A stretch of DNA of 64,000 bases from Sphingomonas sp. TDK1 (lineage in GTDB: Bacteria; Pseudomonadota; Alphaproteobacteria; Sphingomonadales; Sphingomonadaceae), in assembly GCF_001650735.1 (NCBI RefSeq), contig NZ_LXVY01000002.1:62001-126000 (forward strand). Reading direction: 5' to 3'. This document shows, in pieces, positions 46,732 to 54,875 of the stretch. A program made the position numbers and the translations under genes. The notes beneath the pieces were generated by a model that saw nothing but the letters and a program-made list of their open reading frames with translations, made no database searches and was not told the origin of the DNA. Position 1 is the first letter of the stretch, and each line of letters begins with the position of its first letter.

Positions 46732-47376
46732 CTACGCATTTGCAGATTGGGACGTAAGCCCTTCGGCCGCGCGCACCAGATCCGGCACCGTGCGCAGCCC
46801 CATCTTGCGCATCAGGCTGGCGCGGTGGAGCTTCACGGTGATCTCGGCGATGCCCAGCTCGCCGGCGATCTGCTTGTTGAGCAGGCCCCGCACCACCCCC
46901 TCCATCACCTGGCGCTCGCGGGCGGTGAGCGTGGCGAAACGCTCACGCATCGCCGCGGCATCGCGATAGGCGCTCCGCCGCTCGGCGGCACGGGCGAGCC
47001 CGGTGTTGACCGCGTCGAGCAGATCCTGGTCGCGGAACGGCTTGGTCAGGAAGTCTACCGCGCCCCCCTTCATCGCCTTGACCGACATGGGAATATCGCC
47101 ATGCCCGGTGAGGAAGATCACCGGCAGGTCGACGCCGCGCTCAACCAGCCGGTCGCGGCATTCGAAGCCGCCCATGTGCGGCATGCGCACGTCCACCACC
47201 AGGCAGCAGGGCGTCTCCGGCAGCGGCGCATCCAATAATTCCTGGGCCGAGCCATAGTTGCGCACGGCGAAGTCGACCGAGCGAAAGAGCGAATCGAGCG
47301 CACCGCGTACCAGCGGATCGTCGTCGACGACCAGCACCACGGGCTGCGCTTCGGAAACGGGGGCGACGCGGGTCAT
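46732..47376 (-). CDS. FixJ-family response regulator
   Basis: This 214-residue regulator has an N-terminal receiver (VLVVDDDPLVRGAL, Asp in LVVDVRMPHMGG, FLTGHGDIPMSVKAMKGGAVDFLTKPFRD) and a C-terminal LuxR-type helix-turn-helix (TLTARERQVMEGVVRGLLNKQIAGELGIAEITVKLHRASLMRKM). ATG at 47376 has an AAAGGA site. The receiver motif FLTGHGDIPMSVKAM is classic FixJ. It is likely phosphorylated by the neighbouring kinase; targets are unknown, but the adjacent lipoprotein gene lies upstream on the same strand. Confidence 0.93.
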   Translation of the reverse strand: MTRVAPVSEAQPVVLVVDDDPLVRGALDSLFRSVDFAVRNYGSAQELLDAPLPETPCCLVVDVRMPHMGGFECRDRLVERGVDLPVIFLTGHGDIPMSVKAMKGGAVDFLTKPFRDQDLLDAVNTGLARAAERRSAYRDAAAMRERFATLTARERQVMEGVVRGLLNKQIAGELGIAEITVKLHRASLMRKMGLRTVPDLVRAAEGLTSQSANA

Positions 47377-47482
47377 GCTGCGATCCTTTCGCAACAACCG
47401 GTGCGCGAGCGCAACTTTGGCGGCAAGCCCGAATGGGGGGATGGCTCCCCCCCTCGAATGGGCGTCCGCCCCGCTTCTGCCG

Positions 47483-49000
47483 CTACTCGCTGCGCGCCTC
47501 CATCCTCCCCCGCACCGCCGGGGACACCGAACGCGCCTCCGGCCGGGGCGGCGGGGCGGGCCTGGCCGCCGGCGCCACATGGGGGGCCGGCGGCGGTGGT
47601 GCCGGTCGCGCCGGCGCCGGTGCAGGCGCGGCCCCGCCACCGGCGTCGATGCGGCCCTGCCGCGCCCAGCCAGGCGACATCCAGCCGCCGCCACGTCGGG
47701 GCGGCTCGCCCTGTGCCCCGGCGGGCGGCGGCGGCGCGGCGGGTGCCGTGCCCGGCGGCGATCCGGGCTGCGGCGCAGCACCGCCCGGCCGGCCACCCTG
47801 CCAGCCGGGTCGAGGTCCCTGCCAGCCGGGTCGAGGTCCCTGCCAGCCGGGTCGAGGTCCCTGCCAACCGGGGCGGCCTGGGCCGTCGCCATCGGGGCGC
47901 GGCGGTCGCCCGACCGATCCGTCCGGGCGCGGCCGTCGAGGGCCGCCGGGCCCCCAGCCATGCCAGCCCGGGGCACCGGCTGCCGGCGGCTGACCGGGCG
48001 CACCGGCGGCCGGGGGCTGCGTTCCGGGCACGGTGCCGGGCGGGGGTGCGCCGGGAACCGTGCCCGGCGGTATCGGCGTCGGGCGTGTGCCCCCATGCGG
48101 GCGGTCGGGACGCACGCCCCCCTGCCCGCCCGGCAGTCCACCCCACATCCAGGGGCGCCCGGGCCGCCCATCGCCGGGGCGCGGCGGGGCGGGCTGGCCG
48201 GCGACCGGCGGTCGTGGTGGGCGCGGCGGCTGCGCGCCATAGGGCGGACTGCCCGGCCGCGGTGGGCGATGCTGCCAGCGATGCCCTAGTCCCGGAGGCG
48301 GCGGCCCCTGGAAGCCGCCGTTCCGCCACTGCGCGAAGGCTGCGGCCATCGCGGCGCGGCGGGCGCGCTCCTCGGCCCAGCGGCGCTGCTCGGCCAGCGC
48401 ATAGCCGTCGTTGCGGTAGCGCCAGCCCGAATCCCAGCCCGAGTCGATACCGACGAAGAACAGGTTGAGGTCCGCCCAGCTCGTGGTGTCGACGGGCGAC
48501 CATTGGCGGTCGAGCAGCGCGCTCCGCACCCGCCGACCGCGCTGGTACAGCCGTTCGCCTTCCCCCAGCCATCGGGCGCCGTCATAGCTCGAAAGCAGCG
48601 TCCCGCCGCCGTCATAGACCGCCGCGACATTGCCGTCCTGGAAGCCGAAGCTGCGATCCGCCTCGCGTACCAGGAACGGGCCGCGCTCGCCAGGCGCGAA
48701 GAAATAAGTGCGCGCGCCCTCGGGCCGCTCCTCCACCACCACCCAATAGCCGTCGCGGGTCTCCCAGGCGACCGGGCTGCCGCCGTCGAAGCCGAAGCTG
48801 TAATCGGGCGGGGCATCGCCAATCGTGTCCCACAGCGCGCGGGCGCGGTCGATCCAGCGATAGGCATCCTCGCCCTCGGCATCGACGGCGGCGGAACTCG
48901 CCGAGACGACCCGGGCATTCTGTGCGAAGCCGGCATCGGTACAGCCGCAGAGCAGCGCCAGGCCGCCCGCGCCGCATAGAAATCGTTGCATCCGCACCAT
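47483..49000 (-). CDS. Proline-rich low-complexity lipoprotein
   Basis: This protein of about 505 residues has a lipoprotein signal with lipobox LLCGC and a folded N-terminal domain (about 35-230: DRARALWDTIGDAPPDYSFGFDGG, GYWVVVEERPEGARTYFFAPGERGPFLVREADRSFGFQDG). The long disordered tail is made of Pro, Gly, Arg and Ala. The tail contains tandem copies of GWQGPRP encoded by 21-bp repeats at 47798-47870. ATG at 49000 has a GGGGTG site. Function is unknown; an extended envelope or peptidoglycan-associated tail is plausible. Repeat number could vary between strains. Confidence 0.75.
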   Translation of the reverse strand: MVRMQRFLCGAGGLALLCGCTDAGFAQNARVVSASSAAVDAEGEDAYRWIDRARALWDTIGDAPPDYSFGFDGGSPVAWETRDGYWVVVEERPEGARTYFFAPGERGPFLVREADRSFGFQDGNVAAVYDGGGTLLSSYDGARWLGEGERLYQRGRRVRSALLDRQWSPVDTTSWADLNLFFVGIDSGWDSGWRYRNDGYALAEQRRWAEERARRAAMAAAFAQWRNGGFQGPPPPGLGHRWQHRPPRPGSPPYGAQPPRPPRPPVAGQPAPPRPGDGRPGRPWMWGGLPGGQGGVRPDRPHGGTRPTPIPPGTVPGAPPPGTVPGTQPPAAGAPGQPPAAGAPGWHGWGPGGPRRPRPDGSVGRPPRPDGDGPGRPGWQGPRPGWQGPRPGWQGPRPGWQGGRPGGAAPQPGSPPGTAPAAPPPPAGAQGEPPRRGGGWMSPGWARQGRIDAGGGAAPAPAPARPAPPPPAPHVAPAARPAPPPRPEARSVSPAVRGRMEARSE

Positions 49001-49188
49001 TACATCACCCCGTACATATCTTGTTGCCGACAGCATCGTCCGAACGCGGTGAACAAAGCCTGACGGACGTGACAAAGCATTGCGCTGAAGCACTTAACGG
49101 CAAAGGCGAATGCCGCCTTAACCAAAACTTATCACCCCCCGCCGCATAGCCGGACTCGATGGTTAACGCGTACTTACGAGGATTCGGC

Positions 49189-51816
49189 ATGAAGCGCGCA
49201 GTCGTGCTCCCGACAATGGTTTCAGCCCTGGCGTTGCTTGCGGCGTGCAGCGGCGGTGGCGGTGGCGGCGGCGTGTCGTCGACGCCCGCGGCACCCAGCC
49301 CCAGCCCGGACACCTCGCCCGCGCCGAGCCCGAGTCCGAGCCCATCGCCTGCGCCGAGCCCCACGCCTGCGCCGACGCCAACGCCTGCTCCAACGCCGAC
49401 GCCGACGCCGACCCCGACGCCTACTCCAACCCCGACGCCGACACCCGCTCCCACTCCGACGCCAACGCCGACGCCGACGCCGACGCCAACGCCCACCCCG
49501 ACACCCAGTCCGACCCCGGCGGCGACCTCCCCCCAGATCAACGCGTCGCTGCTGTCGCTTACCCAGACCGAGGCGTTCGACAACAACGCCGCGGGCTTCG
49601 CGGGCACCTTCTATCCGGACGCCCGCTCCTGCGGCTGCCTGTCTGCGACGCTGGGACTTACCATTCGCTTCGATGCGGCGACGAGCGGCTACACCGTCAG
49701 CGACGGCGTCAATACCGAGACGTTCCTTCCCGGCGACGTAGACTCCAGCCAGTCGAATTCCGTGCTGCGCGTGTATCGCCATGCCGGGGCGAACAGCGAC
49801 TATACGCTATCGCTTACCCTGCCCGGCACCAGCGGCACGCTGACCTACCAATATGCCGGTGCAGGCTTCTGGCAGCGCGCAGATTTCGACGCGAGTGGCA
49901 ACGCCGCGCTGCGCTTCGATGCCTTCACCTATGGCGTGGAGACGCCCGTCACCGCCCTGCCCCGCCTGGGCAACGGCGCCTATGCGGTCGATCTGGTCGG
50001 GTCGCTCGGCTATGGCGTGCCCGAAAGCCTGGTCGGCAGCGGCACGCTCAACATCGATTTCCTGCGCGGGGTGATCGTGACCAGCGGCGCGGTGCGGGAA
50101 GTATCGACCACCACCGGCAACACCATCACCACCTCGGTGTTCACCGGCCTCGGCCAGCTCGCCTCGAACAGCAACGATTTCGCGGGCATCTTCGCCTTTT
50201 CGGGCGGCGACCTGAACGGCCAGATGAATGGCCGCTTCTACGGCCCGGGCGCGCAGGAAGTGGGCGCCTCGTGGAGCGCCGCCAATGCCGATGGCCGCGC
50301 CGCCGCCGGCGTGCTGATCGGCCGCCAGTCGGGCGCGCAGACCGGCAATACCGGGCTCGACAATCTCACCGCCGGCCAGATCTTCACCGGCGAGACGACG
50401 GCGCTCGCCGCCGCCTATGACGGCACCAGCGGCGCGCTCAACAGCGCTTCGGTGGCCGCGCAGCCGGTGATCGTCAGCTATGATGCGGCCTCGGGCAATT
50501 ATACGGTGATCGCCGGCGCCCGCAGCGGCGTATTCCCCGCCAGCCCCACCGCCGGCACGCCGGACCAGCTGACGCTCGATGCGCTGAACGGCCTGCGCTA
50601 TGTCCGCGCCGGGCGATGGGCGACCACGGCGAGCGGCAACGGCGTCAACGCCTATCTCACCGACGCTTTCGCCTTCGGCATGCCGACCACCGTCGCCGGC
50701 CTGCCGCGCACCGGCTCGGCCAGCTACGATGTCCGGCTCGCCGGCGCGCTGGCGGATGGCGGCCAGCCGGGCCCCTATACGCTGAGCGGCACCGGCACGC
50801 TGACGGCCGATTTCGCCAGCGGCGCCATCGCCACCAACGGCACCGCGACCGCAAGCTTCATCGATGCGAGCAACGCCACCACCACCGCCAATGGCAGCTT
50901 CACCGGATCGGCTACGCTGTCCAGCAGCGCCAACAGCTTTTCCGGCAACCTCAACCTCGCCCTGTTCGCCGGCTATAACGGCGCGCTGGTCGGCCACTTC
51001 TATGGTCCCAACGGCGAGGAAGTCGGCGCCAGTGCCGCGCTGACCGATGCCGCAGGCGAGGCTGCCGCGATCAGCCTGGTCGGCGGCAAGTCGGTGGGCA
51101 GCAGCGCCGCGGGCGCCGTGCTCGCCGCGCCCGACTTTTCGGGCGACGCCGCCAACGGCTATGGCGTCGTCGGCCTGCCCGGCCTTGCCGAGACGTTGGT
51201 ACTGCTCACCGCCGCCGATCGCGAGGCGATCACCAGCGATGTCGGGTTCGATGTCTACCGCAAGACGCTCGCCGCCGGCGCGGTGCAGGCGCGGATCTAC
51301 GATGCGGGCAAGGGTCCGCTCGCGCTCAGCTATGCCAGCTTCGCCGAGCTCGCCTATCTGGCGAATACCGCGCCCGCGGGCAGCGATCCGCAGCGTTGGT
51401 ACCTGCCCTTCGGCCAGCGTACGACGGCCGACCAGATGCCGCGCACCGGCACTGCCAGCTATACCGGCCTGGTGTTCGGCACCGGCACGGCGGGCGGCGC
51501 CAGCTACACGCTGGGCGGCACCAGCGGCTTCGCGGTCGACTTTGCCCGCGCCAGCGCCAGCGGCAGCCTCACCATCACCGGCGCCGGAGCGGCGGGCAGC
51601 CGCGACTTCGGCAGCTTCGACTTCAGCGGCGCAGGCGTATCGGCCAACGGCTTCACCGGCTCGCTGAACGCCGCGGGCGGCTCGGGTAGCCTGACCGGCT
51701 GGTTCTTCGGTCCGCAGGCGCAGGAGATCGGTGCGAAGTTCGATGCGGTCCGCACGCTGGCGAATGGCGACAAGGCGGTTCTCAACGGCGCAACGCTGGC
51801 TAAGAAGGCGCAGTGA
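49189..51816 (+). CDS. Three-domain TbpB-like surface lipoprotein, probable Slam substrate
   Basis: This 875-residue lipoprotein has a signal with lipobox LLAAC, a Gly run, then about 75 residues of Pro-Thr/Pro-Ser repeats (residues about 38-115) as a spacer. Three transferrin-binding-protein-B-type β-barrel domains follow, each closing with the hallmark segment: [14 protein letters not shown] near 349, [14 protein letters not shown] near 603, and [14 protein letters not shown] near 838. TbpB-type barrels occur in surface lipoproteins that capture iron carriers, haem or other ligands. ATG at 49189 has GAGGA; ATG at 49159 is possible. Its stop overlaps the Slam-like gene, which supports it being the cargo. 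No TonB-dependent receptor gene is in the window. Confidence 0.85.
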   Translation: MKRAVVLPTMVSALALLAACSGGGGGGGVSSTPAAPSPSPDTSPAPSPSPSPSPAPSPTPAPTPTPAPTPTPTPTPTPTPTPTPTPAPTPTPTPTPTPTPTPTPTPSPTPAATSPQINASLLSLTQTEAFDNNAAGFAGTFYPDARSCGCLSATLGLTIRFDAATSGYTVSDGVNTETFLPGDVDSSQSNSVLRVYRHAGANSDYTLSLTLPGTSGTLTYQYAGAGFWQRADFDASGNAALRFDAFTYGVETPVTALPRLGNGAYAVDLVGSLGYGVPESLVGSGTLNIDFLRGVIVTSGAVREVSTTTGNTITTSVFTGLGQLASNSNDFAGIFAFSGGDLNGQMNGRFYGPGAQEVGASWSAANADGRAAAGVLIGRQSGAQTGNTGLDNLTAGQIFTGETTALAAAYDGTSGALNSASVAAQPVIVSYDAASGNYTVIAGARSGVFPASPTAGTPDQLTLDALNGLRYVRAGRWATTASGNGVNAYLTDAFAFGMPTTVAGLPRTGSASYDVRLAGALADGGQPGPYTLSGTGTLTADFASGAIATNGTATASFIDASNATTTANGSFTGSATLSSSANSFSGNLNLALFAGYNGALVGHFYGPNGEEVGASAALTDAAGEAAAISLVGGKSVGSSAAGAVLAAPDFSGDAANGYGVVGLPGLAETLVLLTAADREAITSDVGFDVYRKTLAAGAVQARIYDAGKGPLALSYASFAELAYLANTAPAGSDPQRWYLPFGQRTTADQMPRTGTASYTGLVFGTGTAGGASYTLGGTSGFAVDFARASASGSLTITGAGAAGSRDFGSFDFSGAGVSANGFTGSLNAAGGSGSLTGWFFGPQAQEIGAKFDAVRTLANGDKAVLNGATLAKKAQ

Positions 51817-53126
51817 CCCACAGGACGCTGCTCTCCCTCGCGCTGGCACTGCTCGCACCGCTGCCGGCGCTTGCCCAGGCGACCGCGCAGCGGCAGGTCT
51901 CGGCGGTCGAGCTGTTCGCGCTGGCCGCCAAGGCCGAGACGGGCGGCCAGCCGGGCGATGCCGAGACCATGTACCGCGCCCTCGCCAAGGACCCGGATGC
52001 CGAGGTCCGCGCCGAGGCCCGTTTCCGCCTTGGCCAGCTGCTCGAGCGGCTCGGCCGCAAGCGCGAGGCGGCGACAACCTATCGTGCACTGCTCGACGAG
52101 AAGCCGGATGCCGCCCGGGTGCGGCTGGAACTCGCCCGGCTGCTCACGCAGATGGGCGACGAGGGCGCCGCGCGTCGTGAACTGCGCCAGGCCCAGGCCG
52201 GCGGCCTCCCGCCACAGGTCGCGCAGCTCGTCGATCAGTTCGCCGCCGCGCTCCGCTCACGCAAACCCTGGGGCGCCAGCCTCGAGGTTGCGCTGGTGCC
52301 GGACAGCAACGTCAACCGCGCCACCGATGCCGCGACGCTCGACACCGTGCTCGCCCCGCTCCAGCTTTCGCGCGACGCCCGCGAGCAATCCGGGATCGGC
52401 GCGCATGCGGGCGGCCAGCTCTACGCCCGGGTGCCGATCGCCGAGAATCTGTCGCTGGTCCCCCGCGTCTCCGGCCAGGGCGATTTCTACCGCCAGGCCC
52501 GGTTCGACGACGTCTCGACCTCGGCGCTGGTCGGTCTTGAATGGAGCCTCGGCCGTGACCGGCTGCGCCCCTCGGTGGGCGGCACCCAGCGCTGGTATGG
52601 CGGCACCCCCTATGCGCGTACCGCTACCGCCGCGCTGGATTGGCAGCACCCGCTCGGCAGCAAGGCGCAGCTCACCACCAGCGCGACGATCGCCGACACC
52701 CGGTATCGCGGCAATGCGCTGCAGAACGGTGTGCTGCTCAACGGCGCGGTCACCTATGAGCGTGCCTTCAGCGCCCGCGCGGGCGGCAGCATCACCGTCT
52801 CCGCCACGCGCCAGACCGCCAAGGACCCCGGCTATGCCACCGCCTCGGGCGCGGCGAGCCTGCTCGGCTGGCGCGAATTCGGCCGTACCACCGTCTATGC
52901 CACGGCGGGCCTGCGCCGGCTGGAAGGCGATGCCCGACTGTTCCTGTTCCCCGAACGCCGCAGGGACTGGAACATCAGCCTCGGCGCCGGCGCCACCTTC
53001 CGCCGTCTCCAGATCCACGGCTTCGCGCCGATCGTGCGGCTCGATTGGGAACGCAACCAGTCGACCGTCGGCATCTACGACTATAGCCGCAAGGCCGCGA
53101 CGATCGGATTCACCCGCGCCTTCTGA
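51813..53126 (+). CDS. Slam-type outer-membrane lipoprotein translocator (DUF560) with N-terminal TPR
   Basis: This 437-residue protein has a signal peptide (to PALAQA near 21), a TPR-like helical domain (about 27-145: [44 protein letters not shown]), and a β-barrel (about 150-437) of alternating strands ending in the aromatic IGFTRAF. The [17 protein letters not shown] junction and the TPR-plus-barrel layout match surface lipoprotein assembly modulators. GTG at 51813 overlaps the lipoprotein stop. It is expected to move the preceding TbpB-like lipoprotein to the cell surface. Confidence 0.85.
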   Translation: MTHRTLLSLALALLAPLPALAQATAQRQVSAVELFALAAKAETGGQPGDAETMYRALAKDPDAEVRAEARFRLGQLLERLGRKREAATTYRALLDEKPDAARVRLELARLLTQMGDEGAARRELRQAQAGGLPPQVAQLVDQFAAALRSRKPWGASLEVALVPDSNVNRATDAATLDTVLAPLQLSRDAREQSGIGAHAGGQLYARVPIAENLSLVPRVSGQGDFYRQARFDDVSTSALVGLEWSLGRDRLRPSVGGTQRWYGGTPYARTATAALDWQHPLGSKAQLTTSATIADTRYRGNALQNGVLLNGAVTYERAFSARAGGSITVSATRQTAKDPGYATASGAASLLGWREFGRTTVYATAGLRRLEGDARLFLFPERRRDWNISLGAGATFRRLQIHGFAPIVRLDWERNQSTVGIYDYSRKAATIGFTRAF

Positions 53127-53135
53127 GCCCCACGC

Positions 53136-54020
53136 TCAGATCTCCGCGAAGAAGTCCGGCTGCACCCGCACCCGCTCGATCACGACCGGCTCCACCCGCA
53201 CACCCATCGCGCGCTCCTTGAGCAGTTCGCACAGCGCCGCGCCGTCGATCAGGTCGATCGCCGGGGCGCCGTCGCGGGTGGCCTCCCGCCTGGCATCGGC
53301 GGTAAAGCTGCCGGTGGTAAGGATCAGCCCCTTGTCCGCCCGCCCCTGCATCGCCCCGCGGAAGTCGCGCACCGTCGGCGACGACACCGACCCTGCATAA
53401 CGCTTGCACTGGAACAGCACGTGGAAGCTGATCAGGTTCATCCGCAGCACGCCGGTACCGTCGATACCGCCGTCGCCGGAACGCCCGGTCACCTCCACCT
53501 TCACGAAGCCGCTTTCGCGCAGCAGCCGGTGGCACAGCCGCTCGAACGCAGCGGGGGTCAGCCGGCGCAGCACCGATAGCAGCTGGTCCGCCCAGTCGGC
53601 ACTGCCTTCGGCGATGTCGTAGAATTCCGACAGCGCTGTCGCCGAACCGCCTTCCTCCCCGCCGGGCGGCCGCTTGCGAAAGGCGGCGCGCGCGACCTTA
53701 TGCGCATCGAGTACATGACGCTTCACGTCCTCGGCCCGGTTTTCGGCCGCGCGCCATCCTTCCTCGGTCAGCAGCCACACCCCGCGCCCGCCGCTCTCCA
53801 CCAGGCCCGCATTCTTGAGATAGGTCCGCGCCCAGGACATGCGATCCGACACGATCGGCGCACCGCTTTTCGGATAGGTCTCGTGCAGCAGATTTTCGTG
53901 CAGGCCCAGCCGGGCGATCAGCGCATCCTCGATCTCCTCGACGGCGCCCGATCCGCCCAGATCGCGCAGGATCTGCAGCGTGGGTAACATATAGTCCGCA
54001 TATTTGGGCATCTGTGGCAT
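53136..54020 (-). CDS. mrr: Mrr-family type IV restriction endonuclease
   Basis: This 294-residue protein has an N-terminal Mrr winged-helix domain (YADYMLPTLQILRDLGGSGAVEEIEDALIARLGL) and a C-terminal PD-(D/E)xK nuclease core: FERLCHRLLRESGFVKVEVTGRSGDGGIDGTGVL and the QCKRY motif. Such enzymes cut methylated or foreign DNA. There is no methylase beside it, as expected for type IV. ATG at 54020 is chosen from the start MPQMPKYADYM. It is convergent with the slam-like gene, with only nine bases between stops. Confidence 0.9.
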   Translation of the reverse strand: MPQMPKYADYMLPTLQILRDLGGSGAVEEIEDALIARLGLHENLLHETYPKSGAPIVSDRMSWARTYLKNAGLVESGGRGVWLLTEEGWRAAENRAEDVKRHVLDAHKVARAAFRKRPPGGEEGGSATALSEFYDIAEGSADWADQLLSVLRRLTPAAFERLCHRLLRESGFVKVEVTGRSGDGGIDGTGVLRMNLISFHVLFQCKRYAGSVSSPTVRDFRGAMQGRADKGLILTTGSFTADARREATRDGAPAIDLIDGAALCELLKERAMGVRVEPVVIERVRVQPDFFAEI

Positions 54021-54140
54021 TGCGTACGCTCCCCCTAACGTGGCGCGGCACCCTCCCCTGGCGCGCGCCGGATGCGGCGATGCTTGCATGCAACCCCTGC
54101 CAAAATGATGCATAGCCATGCCGTCTGCCCCCGGAGCCCC

Positions 54141-54875
54141 ATGCGCCGCCTTCTCCCACTGCCCCTGCTCCCGCTCCTCGCGCTCGCCGCCTGCAAGCCC
54201 GCGACGGCCCCGCCGAAGCTGATCGTCTGGGCCTGGGAACGCCCCGAGGACCTTCGCTTCCTGCCGGGGGATGCCGAAGTGGCAGTGCAGACCGGCTTTC
54301 TCGAGCTTTCCGGCGATAACTTTCTCGCCCGGGGCCGCCGCTATCCGCTGCGTACCGGTCGCCAGCCGGGCACCGCCCTGGTCCATATCCAGATCGATGA
54401 TTCCCGACCGCTGCACTGGACGCCGATGCTGCGTGCCCGCGTTGCCGCCGCCGTGCTCCATTACGCCCGCGTCGTCCCCGCCCCACGCGTCCAGATCGAC
54501 TTCGAGGTGCGGCAGTCGCAGCGCCGGATTCTCGCCGACCTCCTGCACGACGTCCGCGCCGGCCTCCCGCGCGGCACGCCGCTCTCGATGACTGCGATCG
54601 CCAGCTGGTGCCAGGAAGACTGGCTGGGCAGCCTGCCCGTCGACGAAATCGTGCCGATGCTGTTTCGCATGGGCCGCGGCGATGCCTCGATCCGCGCGCG
54701 CATCGAGGGTGGCGGCGACTGGACCGAACCCGCCTGCCGCAAAGCGCTCGCAATTTCCGCCGACACCCCCATTGCCCGCGCGCCCGCCGGGCGTAGGATC
54801 TACCTGTTCGCACCGCAAAGCTGGACTCCCTCCACCTTCGATGCGGTACGCAAAAGGGTGGAGCAGTGGCGATGA
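54141..54875 (+). CDS. DUF3142 lipoprotein
   Basis: This 244-residue lipoprotein has lipobox LAAC, then WAWERPEDLRFL at the start of the mature domain, and VQIDFEVRQSQRRILADLLHDVRAGLPRGTPLSMTAIASWC, which reads like a TIM-barrel strand set of the DUF3142 family (glycoside-hydrolase-like). ATG at 54141 has a CGGAG site. It overlaps the following 750-residue gene by four bases. Possibly acts on an envelope or extracellular glycan (inference). Confidence 0.78.
   Translation: MRRLLPLPLLPLLALAACKPATAPPKLIVWAWERPEDLRFLPGDAEVAVQTGFLELSGDNFLARGRRYPLRTGRQPGTALVHIQIDDSRPLHWTPMLRARVAAAVLHYARVVPAPRVQIDFEVRQSQRRILADLLHDVRAGLPRGTPLSMTAIASWCQEDWLGSLPVDEIVPMLFRMGRGDASIRARIEGGGDWTEPACRKALAISADTPIARAPAGRRIYLFAPQSWTPSTFDAVRKRVEQWR

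Noticed and set aside
47798..47870. 21-bp tandem repeats considered as a regulatory iteron array
   Set aside because: They lie inside a coding region, keep its frame and encode a peptide repeat, so they are coding repeats.
47257..48468. Long plus-strand frames opposite the proline-rich lipoprotein
   Set aside because: They arise from the repetitive GC-rich tail of the minus-strand gene; no start signal and biased composition.
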